Below are positions 34,190-45,098 of a stretch of DNA of 64,000 nt, one piece after another. Under the pieces are notes generated by a model. That model searched no databases. It saw only the letters and a list, made by a program, of their open reading frames with translations, and had not been told where the DNA came from. Each line of letters opens with the position of its first letter. The first letter of the stretch is position 1. This DNA comes from Turnera subulata (lineage: Eukaryota > Streptophyta > Magnoliopsida > Malpighiales > Passifloraceae), in NCBI GenBank assembly GCA_028386065.3, contig JAKUCV010000164.1:45284-109283 (forward strand), written 5' to 3'. A program made the translations under genes and the position numbers.

Positions 34190-34693
34190 AACATCGATGT
34201 TTTGGACCAAAACGTCGATGTTGGGATTCCCAACGGCTATATTTTTTAAACTGTAACGTCCAAACATCGATGTTGTTCAGAGAACATCGATGTTTTTTGC
34301 GTTCGACCAAAAAATTAAAATGTGCCTATCCGTTCAACATCGATGTTTTACAAAAAACATCGATGTTTTTGGCTCTCGGCAGAAAATGTTCCATTTTTCA
34401 AACATCGATGTTTTGATGTTTTTGGCGTACTGCCAAACTGATGGTGAAGCACTATGGTTAAACATCGATGTTGGTGTTAAAAGCATCAATGGTTTTAGCA
34501 CTCGAAATTTTTGAAAATCAAGCTCATAGGTGCAAACATCGATGTTTGGTGTTTGAACATCGATGTTATAATGAAGAATTTGAAAGACTTACCTGAAGAT
34601 CGATGTTGTGAAAGGCAACATCGATGTTTTCAACACTCTGCCACTTTGTGTGATGCATCCAACATCGATGTTGGTCGGGGAAACATCGATGTT
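34190..34693. repeat. Internal palindrome array A (AACATCGATGTT)
   Basis: ATCGAT or near-match cores are at 34193, 34214 (variant), 34266, 34286, 34339, 34359, 34404, 34464, 34485 (variant), 34538, 34559, 34599, 34620, 34664 and 34685. Pairs are spaced 20-21 bp, with pair-to-pair distances of 60-74 bp. Sequence between the pairs has diverged much more than the palindromes. Confidence 0.95.
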
Positions 34694-35377
34694 TCTCTGT
34701 TTGTTTGGTAAGATTCTTACCTGTTCATCCTTGCTGAGTTCCCGAAATGAAATGTCCCTACAAAACAAAGTTAATAGTGCCTTGGATGCTCAAATTAGCA
34801 ATGGATAATACATGAGTTTATGGAGATGAAACATATGTAACAATTTTAAGATATAGTAAGGAAGCCTCTCTGCCACCAAGAAACATTTTCTCCTTGTCGT
34901 AAATGCACCGGGCTCGTGAAAATGTCTTGTCAGTTAGACTTTGGTTGCCTCTGATGCCCGACTAATCAGACAGTAAATCCCCGTGATGAATCAATAATTA
35001 ATTCGATGCCAAGATTTTCAAAAAGCAGATGCTTGATTATCGGAAAAATTGGCGGTTAGTAATAAATGAATTGGCAAAGTTAGCCTGTAATAAGTGCATG
35101 AATAGAGGCATCAAAGGAAGGAGCCAGAGTTCACAAATAATGCATGATCGACATGACTCAAAAGCATATAAACAATTGCATCCCGTATTTAATTAAAGGT
35201 AAGACGGATATTGGTGTGTGCTGTGGCAATAATTTCAGAGGAAGTAATCTTTGAAGAGACACAACCAGTTGGCACCTAAGTGTAGGTAGTCAGCCTTTTC
35301 CATTTACCGAACACCCTTTTGTAGTTTTCCGGCAATAGGTGCGATTCAGGCTATGAAACAGTGTTAAACAAACTTTC
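34694..35377. other. Upstream region of the antisense gene-like unit
   Basis: Non-coding AT-rich DNA free of palindromes. It ends in the TATA box used for the plus-strand unit. No known element is recognised. Confidence 0.5.
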
Positions 35378-35385
35378 TATAAAAG
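35378..35385 (+). promoter_or_regulatory. TATA box of the antisense gene-like unit
   Basis: CTATAAAAGGC lies 98 bp upstream of the ATG at 35476, with an A-rich, start-free leader between them. Confidence 0.6.
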
Positions 35386-35475
35386 GCAAGGCATTGATTA
35401 GTCAATAATCAGAAGAGTAGAAGAAAGAAAACATTTCTGACTAAAGAGAGAAAATACAAACCCTCAATAACAAGA

Positions 35476-36159
35476 ATGCCTGCCCCATCCTCCGTATTCT
35501 TTGTAGAGGGAGCCTCCTTAGGAAGGAGAAACCGATTGGCCTATAGCTTAATAAATGAGCACGAGGAGGCACTGCCAGAGGGACTTGGACGGATTCCTCG
35601 ATTGGTCTTCGTAAATGAAATCTATTCGACCCGGTTCTTCGTCACCCCTATGGAGGAGACCATCTTCTTGGAGGATCAAAATTCCCTTCGAACATCCTAC
35701 TATGGCACAACTAATTCAACTATGTTCTTCATTTCTGACAGGTTTCAGGAGTTGCTGTTGGAGCCGTCTTATCAAGCTCTGAACGAGGGCAGTTACTACC
35801 AAATTTCAATGACAGCTCGGAGCGTTCCTCGAGTAGGAGTCATTCCGCCGACTTGGCCAAAGGTTCGTCTTCTGGTATGGAACTGCAGAGGGATCACAAG
35901 ACGCTCCTAAGACTTTGTTCGGACCCTGCGAGACTTGAAGAACCAGTATAAACCAAATATGGTTCTTCTAACAGAAACTTGCTGGCAGGCTGGAGTAAAC
36001 CACGGAGTTATTTCTCTACGTTTTCCATCAGCGTACCGGTTCGAGCTTTCGGGTCAGAACAATTCTGGTGGAATGTGGTTCTCATGGAACGATAGCGTTA
36101 GGATTAACATAGTTAATACTCCTACTAGTTTTACTGTCACAGCTGTTCCAAATCGTTAG
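35476..36159 (+). pseudogene. Unrecognised gene-like unit inside the copia derivative, opposite strand (one in-frame stop)
   Basis: A single frame of 228 codons has one TAA (35908-35910) in the middle. I do not recognise residues 1-130 (MPAPSSVFFVEG..., RIPRLVFVNEIYSTRFFV). From about residue 133 the sequence VRLLVWNCRGITRRS, then the stop, then FVRTLRDLKNQYKPNMVLLTETCW and GGMWFSWNDSVRINIV resembles the N-terminal part of LINE-type endonucleases (the NCRG start, the TET metal-ligand Glu, and the SGG..W region). It would be truncated before the catalytic His. The unit has a TATA box, a leader, and an AATAAA signal at 36294. Origin (captured host or LINE-derived gene) is inference. Confidence 0.55.
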
Positions 36160-36293
36160 AAGCAAATAATAATTGTAATGAATATGTATGATGTAATTCT
36201 GCGTTTCTTGTTTGTAAGTGTGATTGTAAAATATATGATGTAATCAAATATGTGTGTTTTAAGATTCAGCAGCTGTACTCAATCTTTGTAATC

Positions 36294-36299
36294 AATAAA
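36294..36299 (+). terminator. Polyadenylation signal of the gene-like unit
   Basis: AATAAA in the context gtaatcaataaaagtac, 135 bp past the stop codon. It is preceded by TGTA-rich sequence (tgtaatgaatatgtatgatgtaa), as is usual for plant 3' ends. Confidence 0.55.
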
Positions 36300-36534
36300 A
36301 GTACTTTATGCTTTCAGCATGTGTATGTCATAAATTTCTTTTATGTGAATGTTCATCAAACAAGCTAGTGTTTCTCAATTCAATCAATTGTGCACTAACT
36401 ACATGCTTGGCTTAAATTAAAAGAAATCTGAATATTCTTCCTGAAACACTTAGTCATGAATATGCTACCTAAATTTCTTAACTTGAATGAGAAAGTTAAC
36501 TTGTTTCTAAACTATGAGAATGCAATAAGGGCAG

Positions 36535-36846
36535 AACTTCGATGTTCAAGAATGAGGTATCGATGTTTCGACCACTAGACAGAAATTTTAAACAGCTTGG
36601 AATGAGTAACATCGATATGTAGAAAACGAACATCGACTTTTAAAGATTATTAGAAAAACAAAGTTCTTACCGAACATCGACATTTGATACAAAACATCGA
36701 TGTGTATGCTTGATTTGTGTTTTGACAGTTCTCATGGAAACATCGATGTTGGCTGCAAGACATCGATGTTTTTCATCCACTGGTTGGACAATTAGGTGAG
36801 CTGAAAAACTCTGAACATCGATGTTACTCAGATGAGCATCGATGTT
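36535..36846. repeat. Internal palindrome array B (AACATCGATGTT)
   Basis: Cores are at 36538 (variant), 36559, 36611, 36632 (variant), 36676 (variant), 36696, 36742, 36762, 36817 and 36838. Pairs are 20-21 bp apart, and pair starts are 73, 65, 66 and 75 bp apart. It lies between gag and the antisense unit, and is more degenerate than array A. Confidence 0.92.
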
Positions 36847-36971
36847 TTTATCTACAAGTCCCACATGGATAAATGTCGCCACTTGGATGCTTCTTTGATT
36901 ATTTGCTTGGAGCATCCGCAATTAAGGTACCAAAGTACACTTGATGCCTTCAAGCATACCTGCAAAATAAA

Positions 36972-38375
36972 TCAAAGGGATTTTGGTACCCAAATCTTTT
37001 TGGGTCCTTGGTGGTTAGGAACATAGTAATGATGAGCATCTTCTTGAGCCCAATGCCTATGCCTAGTAAAGCAAACAGGAGCAATGTGTCCTATTCTATT
37101 GCAATAATGGCAAATAACATTAGGATTATGCATTCTCCTAGGTTTATAGTAGTTATTGTTTTGTCTATGTTTGTAGTCACTACTTAACTTGTCTTGCCTA
37201 GGTAAAATCTTGTTTTCCCTAAATTGAGTCACATGTTTCCTAGGTTTAGTAAAATGAGAACTTTCATTTTTAGCGCTGTGTACGTGTGGTCTTGTAACAT
37301 TAGCATTTGATCTAACATTGTAAGCATACAATTTAGCATAGTGAACTTTTCCACTACTTATCTTTGGTTTGGCATTTTGAGCATGTAACTTTCTATGATG
37401 AATGTGTAATCTTGTGTTGTGAACGTGTGATCTAGCATTGTGTGCATGTGGTTTAGCATGTTCATGTGATGTAGTGTGATGAGTAGAAGATGGAGCATCA
37501 TGTTTATGTGTCTTAGCATTAATCACAACAGGTTTGACATCATTCAACACATTTGATGCACCTAATCCTTCTTTTTGTGTTGGACTTCTTTGTTGTCCTA
37601 GAAGAAGAATAAGACCATCTCTACCATTTGTGAACTTTTCTAATGTATTTTTCAAATCATCAATTTGAGACCTAAGAGATTCATTCTCCTTTCCCAATAC
37701 AACACAAGCACATACATTTGAGGATATCTTCTCGTTAAGTTTATTGTATGATATATTGAGAGCATGCTTTTCTTCTTCAAGCTTATCAATTTTACTAGAT
37801 AACTCATTCTTATCATTTACTAATTTTTCATTATCGTTTTCTGAGGTTGTAATTTGTTTCTTTAAATTTTTATTGGCCTTAGAGACTAAAATGAATTTAC
37901 TATATACTTCATTAAATGCATTTTGCAGTTCTTCAAATGTATAGTCATCACTCGAATAAGAAGTACTTACCTCTTCCGGAGATTCTTCCTTTGCCATGCA
38001 ACAAAGGTTGACAATCTCACTTTGCTTGCTGTCGGTTTCCTCATAGATGATTCCCAGCAATTCCCACATCTCCTTGGCTGTTGCGCAGTGCGAGATTATC
38101 TGATAGTCATTTGGATTGACCGCACTCTGAAGCATGTTAATCGCCTTGGAGTTGTTTTCGATTCTTTGGATGTCATCTACGTTGTACTCCACTTCCGTCT
38201 TGGATGGGATTTGAATGCCATTCTTTACCGTTAGCCAAGCTGCAAAGTCATTGGCTTGGATAAAAACTTTCATCCTTTCTTTCCAATATGTGTAATCTGT
38301 CCCGTTGAAGACTGGTGCCTGGGTAATGGATTGCCCTTCAGTGATTCCTGCATACAAAACATTTGAACAAGCCAT
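36972..38375 (-). CDS. Copia gag protein of the nested derivative (467 aa)
   Basis: An intact open frame starts 57 bp after the 5' LTR. Residues about 15-130 form the copia gag core (VFNGTDYTYWKERMKVFI, the VNPNDYQIISHCATAKEMWELL segment). Residues about 150-260 are predicted coiled coil (NKNLKKQITTSENDNEKL, IDKLEEEKHAL). A His/Asn-rich repeat region follows (HVHNARSHVHN-type units). A zinc knuckle CHYCNRIGHIAPVC (C-x2-C-x4-H-x4-C) lies near residue 430. In autonomous relatives the frame continues into protease and pol after the 'GPKKIWVPKS' end; here it stops at once. It would form the virus-like particle. It is intact, so possibly expressed and able to package non-autonomous RNA. Confidence 0.85.
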   Translation of the reverse strand: MACSNVLYAGITEGQSITQAPVFNGTDYTYWKERMKVFIQANDFAAWLTVKNGIQIPSKTEVEYNVDDIQRIENNSKAINMLQSAVNPNDYQIISHCATAKEMWELLGIIYEETDSKQSEIVNLCCMAKEESPEEVSTSYSSDDYTFEELQNAFNEVYSKFILVSKANKNLKKQITTSENDNEKLVNDKNELSSKIDKLEEEKHALNISYNKLNEKISSNVCACVVLGKENESLRSQIDDLKNTLEKFTNGRDGLILLLGQQRSPTQKEGLGASNVLNDVKPVVINAKTHKHDAPSSTHHTTSHEHAKPHAHNARSHVHNTRLHIHHRKLHAQNAKPKISSGKVHYAKLYAYNVRSNANVTRPHVHSAKNESSHFTKPRKHVTQFRENKILPRQDKLSSDYKHRQNNNYYKPRRMHNPNVICHYCNRIGHIAPVCFTRHRHWAQEDAHHYYVPNHQGPKKIWVPKSL

Positions 38376-38416
38376 GGAAATTTACCTCTCATACGGTTAA
38401 GTCTTTCAGAGAGTTA

Positions 38417-38430
38417 GGCTCCGCTACCAA
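38417..38430 (-). promoter_or_regulatory. Primer-binding site of the nested copia derivative
   Basis: Minus-strand TTGGTAGCGGAGCC begins directly inside the 5' LTR. It differs from the initiator-Met tRNA complement TGGTATCAGAGC at two positions. Confidence 0.75.
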
Positions 38431-38431
38431 T

Positions 38432-39790
38432 TGTTAGTACAATAGCCCTTCGCTAGAGGCGGGGTGAATAGCGATAATCGAATAAAAACGAAATACGCAG
38501 GAATTAAATGCGGAATTGAAAGAATGAAGGACACAAAGATTTTTATACTGGTTCACACACAACTAACTTGTGGCTAATCCAGTCCTTCAAGGCTCACTTG
38601 AAGAGTTCACTATCTAGTGTTAAGCTTCCGGGTGCTTAACAAACCGTTTTACAACCTGAGAGTTCAAATCACATGAACCTCAATGCACTTACTTGAAGAT
38701 ACCTCTCTTCAAGACTTCCTAGGATTTCTAGTCACAAGAATCCTACTCTCTTGCTTAAGGATACCACACCTTAAGACTTCTCTCAAGGGAACAATCCTCC
38801 CTTATGGTGTATGAATAACACTTACAATCTCTCAAGCAAAACTCTCTAATAGAGTGGATATGAGTACAAAGGAAAGCTCTATTGAACAACTCAGAATTCT
38901 CACAAGTTATGGCTCAAAAATTGGTTGAATGATTTTCAAAGAATGCTTGAATGTATATCGGAGTTGATCAATCTGAAAATGAGGTTTAAAGCCTCTATTT
39001 ATAGTCTAAAGTATGCATATAATCGTTGGGAACAATTTCTGAGACCTTTCTGAAAGTTTAGCATGCTTGTCTGAAAAAGGTTTCTGTCCACAACGGCACA
39101 ACATCGATGTTTTGTTCGAGAACATCGATGTTTAGCCGTTACATTCAAATAATTGAGCCAACGGCTAGTAAAACATCGATGTTTGTATAAACAACATCGA
39201 TGTTTTCAAAGACAACATCGATGTTCTCTGATCAAACATCGATGTTTTTTAGCTTCGCAAAAATCATGTTTGAAAACACTTTGTCACAATATCGATGTTT
39301 ATAATACAACATCGATGTTTTGGTGCTTCTGCCGAATTTTGGAAAACCTGAGAATTACACAACATCGATGTTTAAAATACAACATCGATGTTTTTATACT
39401 TCTGTCAAAAATTGGGAAAAGTTTGGAAAATACAACATCGATGTTTTGTACACAACATCGATGTTTGTTCAAAAACAACATCGATGTTGTGGACAGAACA
39501 TCGATGTTTTAGGACTCAAAGGTCGTTTTATGATATGAATGCATGAAGGAACACGATTTTTGATTTGAGCATTAACTTGGAATTCTTGAGTTACCATTTA
39601 CAAGGATTTTCTATAGATGAACTCTCTATATATCTTCATCCTTGTTGCTTCAAATCTTGTACTCCTTTGTCTTTAGACTTGTGCTTCTTTGATTAGTGTC
39701 TTTTTGCTTCAAGGAATTCATCAATGGAGCTTTGGTTGGTTTGTCATTATCAAAACCCTGAAATGAGACATGGAAGCATTAGTCCTAACA
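38432..39790 (-). repeat. 5' LTR of the nested copia derivative
   Basis: 1,359 bp. The TATA box on the minus strand (TATAAATA) is at about 39004-38997, so the U3 promoter region extends to 39790. The palindrome array occupies 39100-39508, starting 99 bp upstream of that TATA box. Confidence 0.9.
39100..39508. repeat. Palindrome array in the 5' LTR U3 (AACATCGATGTT)
   Basis: Cores are at 39103, 39124, 39175, 39196, 39217, 39238, 39291, 39311, 39364, 39384, 39437, 39457, 39480 and 39500. These are seven pairs with 20-21 bp within pairs, and 72, 42, 74, 73, 73 and 43 bp between pair starts. Confidence 0.95.
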
Positions 39791-39795
39791 TCTTA

Positions 39796-42700
39796 CAACG
39801 AGAGAGGCTACTTGAAATCCCAATAAGGCTAGAAGCTATTCCAAACTTCCACAGAAGCATTTGTTGCCTAAGGGTTCTCTTATGAAATCATAAAGATTTC
39901 AAAGTCGGCCAATTGTCCAACGAAAAGAGAAAACCAAGCAAACAAGTTTTCAAGATTACAATGGAAGTCAATGAAAGTCCCTGATGTTCGAGGACGAAAA
40001 AGAACTACAGGTCCCAAAAAGTCCATGTGATGAGGAGGAATTGCAGGTCCTGAAATAGACAAGGTGCAGAGAAACCTCAAGGAGCTCAAATTAATGAAGT
40101 TCCAAAATGATTGGGAACCGGATTCACCAAATATAAACAGAGAGCCAAGGGTTCTGAAATTAACAAAATCCAAAGTCAGCATGAGCTGGCAAGGGGTGAA
40201 GAGACGTTCAAATTGGCCAATCCAAGCTATGTCCGGAGGAACCACAATGGATTACGCGCTGAAACAAAGCTTGAAGAGCCTTTAAGCAAAATGATAAGCT
40301 CCAAGAAGCTATCAAGCACCTGGAAGAGGTACTTAATTCTATAAGGTATCAAGCAAGAGCCGCAAGTCCACTATTGAAGGTCACAGGCAACTAAATTGTA
40401 AGAGCTCCTAGTAAAGAACAGAAGGTTCAGGAGTCAAGAACTATCAGGCATAGTTCCAAGAAATTAAGAAGCATCTAGTACCGAATAATTTGTGGAGGTA
40501 CTTATATCCATCAAGAATACAATAATGGCCACAAGAGCCATAAATTATGAAGTACCAATTAAAGGATCCGAGATCCCAACCGCACTAAGGTACAAAAGGT
40601 AGTAAGGAGCTGGAGTTGGATACTACAAAGTCATTGTAATGACTATTCTTTAAGGTACTCTGAAGGTTGAAACTCCTCAAGAAACATCTCAAAAAGTGGG
40701 TTAGCCTGTCCACGAAGTCAGAGGAGCTAGAAAGGAAGATAGGTTCAAACCTTCCCTCTTGAGGATAGGTCCAAACACTCCATGTTCAAGAGTCTTGGTG
40801 GTTAGGACCAGGACTTCCCGTTATAATAAGAACGAAGGTTGGCCGAAAGCTACAAAACCTCGCTACAAGCAATGCAGAGCCCAAAATAACTCAGTCAAAG
40901 AAGTTACATATGCCAAACGACCACAAGCAATCAAATGCTTAAGCACGAATTGCCCGATCAGTCAGTAAGATAGGTGCCCAACATAACTGTCACGACTAGG
41001 GAAGAAAAAAAGTCACGTGCATTGCAAGGCCCAGATTCGGCTCAATGCTTATTGTTTCGGATGCATGAAGGAGTGAATCAAACCTTTGGGAGATTTTCAC
41101 ACAAAAACCCTCAAGGCCTACTCATCAAGAGAATGGGAGATCTCTTGCAGCAAGACCTGCAGAAGCCACTTGATGGCAAGAGCTCTGTTGAGCAGCAAAT
41201 AGTCAAGACTTCCTCACAGCAGAGACAAAGAGGTCCCTATAACGAGGACCTTCTTTGCAGTATCCAAGAGGTATACAAAATCCATTCCACAAGGAAGGCA
41301 AATCAAATGCCACAGAATAACTCACAAGATGAGCAGGAGAGCTAAGTTCTATTTTGACAAGGAGTACTAGTCCAAAACGACAATTAAAGAGCAGGTCCTG
41401 GCTGGCTTTCTCACATAAAGAATGCCTACCTTGGATAGTTGAAAAAGATGAACAGGTATTGCAATTGGGTGGTTCCTATACCAAATAAGATTACAAACAT
41501 AATAGCCATAAAGCTGTGGAGAGACATGCCTGAATCCTCAATGAAGTTGGCATGAGTAACCTCAAGCAATCAAGCCAAAAATAAGGCCCTGCCCTTACCA
41601 AAATGGCGATGTTCGATTTATGACTGCTAGAGGTCATGAGGAAAATTATCGAGCCTATATTTTATTATAAGAGGACATTGCTCCCCCTCATTAAAAGTCC
41701 TTGAGATCCAGAGTATTTTAGGAAAAATAGAAGTCTACAACAAAAGGCGATAGTAAGGTGCTGCAACAAAAAAATTGGACCTCGATCTTTCCAAAAACAT
41801 GGCCTTTTTAAGGATAGAGGCAACGTGCCCAAAATGGAGCTAAAGTTGGGAAGGACCATATCGAGTTGAAGAGCAAAAGTACCAAGGTTCTTATTTCAAA
41901 ATCCACAATCCAGGTGCTTACTTTCAAATCAAAGAAGTTCTTCCCATAATAAGCAGAGGCAGTCTAATATGGCTTTGAAAAGGAGCTACGAGTAGCCACG
42001 AAGATCTCTAGAATGCAGTTTTCTTAAACAAAATAGCCCTAAGGACCTCTCAAAGAAGGATCCTAGAGGTCTTTAGAATGAAGAACCTTATGGTCCTCTC
42101 AAATAGAAGTTCTTTGGGACCTTCCCAAAAAAGGAACCTCAGAAGCAATGCTTCCATAATAAGTCTCATGGAGACCTCTCTAAAAAGGAACCTCTATAAT
42201 GAGGACCTTCCTTGAAAACTCCCAAATAAGGGATACCTCATCTCTAATGAAAGTTCCTTGGGACCTTCCTAAACAAGAGACCTCAGAAGCAATGCTTCCA
42301 TAATGAGTTTATGAGGACCTTCCTTAAGAATTCCTAAGTAAGGAATCCTAGGACCAATATTTCATAATGAGTCAGTGAAGACCACCCCAAAGAAGAACCT
42401 CTACAACAAAGGCATATAATGACATTGCATGCAAAGCAATGGGAGAAAAGGTCTACATGGTGTTTTCCACAAGAAGAAAATGCTTTCTCGCAAACAAGTA
42501 GGACTGTCAAAAGGAAGAAGAAACAGAAAGCAAAATTCAAGAATTGAAGGATTACTCCACCAAGCGTGAAACCAGTAGAACCTAAAAGGTCTCTGCGCCC
42601 TAAAAAAGTTGAAACCAACACAGGTTCTCTTCTTGTATTCCTTCAAATGATTCTTGCTATTTCTTCCTGCAAATAAGGACTTTCCAAAACTTCGTTGTTG

Positions 42701-45098
42701 CTATTGACTAAAGGAGTTCTATAGCTCTATTGTCAAACTCTTATCAAAGCCTTCTCTCCGAGGAACCTAATGATAGAATGCTCAAAAGGTTGAGGTCCTC
42801 CAAACTAAGTGCCTCTGAGAGAGGACCTACAAAGGAACGACCTCAATGGAAGGTCAAAAGCTCTCCTTGCAAGGTATAAGAGCTGGCAATAGTAACCTGC
42901 TAAAGAATGCCAGTCAGACATCCAAAGTTGAGGCTTAGACCGCGCACTCATAAGTTGGAGTCTCGCATGTACTTCCCAAAGCCGCGGCCTAACCCGCACA
43001 CTCACACTCATATGAGAAATAGAAAGATGCAACCTAACACATGCACTACAAAGTTGCAAGCTTGGCTATGCAATTCATAACAGCAAACACAACTATTCTC
43101 TGGCTTAGAATCTTCATCAAAGAGCCTTGAAGAAGAAGACCTTCCTAAGAAAAGGTCCCTAAAGGAGACCCATATAGACCTTGAGAGTCAGGAGTTCTAA
43201 AATCCCCAAAGACCTCGAGTCCTCACAGACACCAAAAGGGCCCCAAGATATGCTCCTTAAAGACCTCTAAAAAGAAGGTCCATGATCTAAATGAGGCTCC
43301 TTTGAAAACATGTCCCCAAGAAACGGTCCCTAGAGACCTCTGAAATAAGGATTCTTGACCTTGAAAATCAAAGGTCCTGAGATCCCCAAAAAACTTTGAA
43401 GAAGAGAGATCCCAAAATCTCTGAAGACTTTGAAAATCAAAGATTATAAAATTGAGATCCAGGAGACCTTGAAAATCAAAGGTCCCGAGATCCCTAAAAA
43501 TATTGAAATCAAAGATCTTGAATTCTCTCAAGACCTTGAAAATCAAAGGTCTCAAAGCCCAAAGGCCACAGTCCTCAAGGACCTAAAAAAGCCCATAGGC
43601 CACAGTCCTCAAGGACCTAAAAATTTAAGTTCCCTGACCTTAAAAATCAGAGGTTTCGAGATCCACAAAGACGTCAGGTCCCAAAAAAGCTCCTAAGCCA
43701 CAGTCCCAGCGACCTCAAAAATTAAGATCTATGACCTTACAAATCAGAGGTCTCGATATCCACAAAGACCTTGAATCAGGTCCAGAAAAAATATAAAGGC
43801 CTTGAAAATTAAAAGTCTCAAAAAGTGGTGTTCAAACAAATCCTACAAAAGCGAAGATCTCTAAGGTCTTTAAAGACCCCAAAAGTGAAGATCCCAACTA
43901 AAGGGGACCACTCTAGACAAAGATCCTTAAAGACCTTGAGAATCGAAGGTCAGAAAAGTCTCATTCAGACAGCCTTTGAAAATCAAAAGCCTCAAAAGGC
44001 CCATGGAATAAGGTCCTTAAAGACCTCAAGGTCCCTTAGGATCTTGTAAATAGAAGTCCTTGAAGAAATCAGAGGCCTCATGGTCCTAAGCAACAAACCA
44101 AGGACATTCACTTAATGGGAAAATCCCACATTCAAAAAAGACGACTACAGGCAATGCAGCCTATATTGGTCACAAAGTAAGACGATGAAAGCCCACACAA
44201 CTGTTTTCAGTCGCCAAAAAAAAGGGAATAATCTAAGAGATCACCCAGAAAAAGGACGATCTAAGAGATCGCACAGAAAAAGGACGATCTAAAAAGATCG
44301 CATAGTAAAAGACGATCTAAAGAAAAGATCGCATCTTGAAAGACGACTGAGGCATGATAGCCCAAGTAAGTCCCGCATTCAATGAAAGACGACTAAAGGC
44401 AATATATAGCCCAAGTAAGTCGCATACTCAAAAAAGAGGAAAAAAAGAGAGAGAAAAAATGTCCGAGACTAACTAGTCCACAAAAAAATAAGTTCGCATA
44501 TCAAGAAGTATATAAAGAAGGTACCGCATTCTAAGGTCCTCTTTGCACTATGAAGGAGGCACCCACTTTCAGAGGTCCTCTATATATCAAGTCCCCTCCA
44601 TATATCGAAGGTATCTTCATTTAAAGGACCTCCTCATATTAGAGGTACCAAAGAATACACATCTCAGGTCCAGAAAAGAAGACCTCTGTGAGACAATAAC
44701 AAAGCAAAAAGTCCCATTATAAGTAAATAATGGGAGCTTTGTATAAATTTAAGAGAGGTGTCTGAGGTCCAAAAGAAAAGTGCAGAAGCTGAAAAGCGCA
44801 CCACATGAGCTCTAAAAAAAGCCCACCTCTATCTTACAAGAGGATCACCTACACAGGGGGCTTTATGAGCTCTCAATTTTAGCAAATTGAAATTCGAGCC
44901 AATTCCACATTGGTCTTACAATGAGCTCATAGCTAAAAATTCCATAAGCTCACAACTCAAAATCAATACGTTGGAGCTCATGTTTGAATTAGCCAAATAA
45001 GGCAAGCTAAGACCTGAAGGCGACAAAAAAAGCTCACCTAAGAAGTAATAAACTCTAAGGAAAATTGCAACACAACATCCCTTAGAGTTGGGGGCTTG
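39796..45098 (+). other. Right interior of the large non-coding element
   Basis: AGGTCC/GGACCT-rich sequence with no coding domain on either strand. Local repeats include a 'ccttgaaaatcaaaggtc' family (about 43340-43560, 43800-43990) and a 'gacgatctaa...agatcgca' family (44229-44334). It ends in the purine-rich sequence before the 3' LTR. Confidence 0.7.
44229..44334. repeat. Short tandem repeat with dyad ('gacgatctaa..agatcgca')
   Basis: About three to four copies of a 33-37 bp unit. Each contains the inverted halves gcgatct/agatcgc, so a small hairpin can form. Confidence 0.7.

Larger units (their letters stand above)
31290..39790 (-). mobile_element. Nested copia derivative with gag, extra ORFs and palindrome arrays (8.5 kb)
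   Basis: The LTRs are at 38432-39790 (5') and 31290-32406 (3'), flanked by a perfect duplication TCTTA (31285-31289 and 39791-39795). The minus orientation is shown by the primer-binding site next to 38432 (minus: ATTGGTAGCGGAGCC, compare TGGTATCAGAGC of initiator-Met elements) and by a polypurine tract AAAAAGGGGGA next to 32407. Internal order on the minus strand: gag, a palindrome cluster, an antisense gene-like unit, a second palindrome cluster with a TATA box, and an acidic-tailed ORF. No protease, integrase or reverse transcriptase is present, so it is non-autonomous. Strong LTR similarity suggests a fairly recent insertion. Confidence 0.9.

Noticed and set aside
34190..39508. Palindrome arrays as a CRISPR array
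   Set aside because: The repeats are 12-bp palindromes with irregular spacers that are partly shared between copies, in a plant retroelement; there are no Cas genes and no constant repeat-spacer structure.
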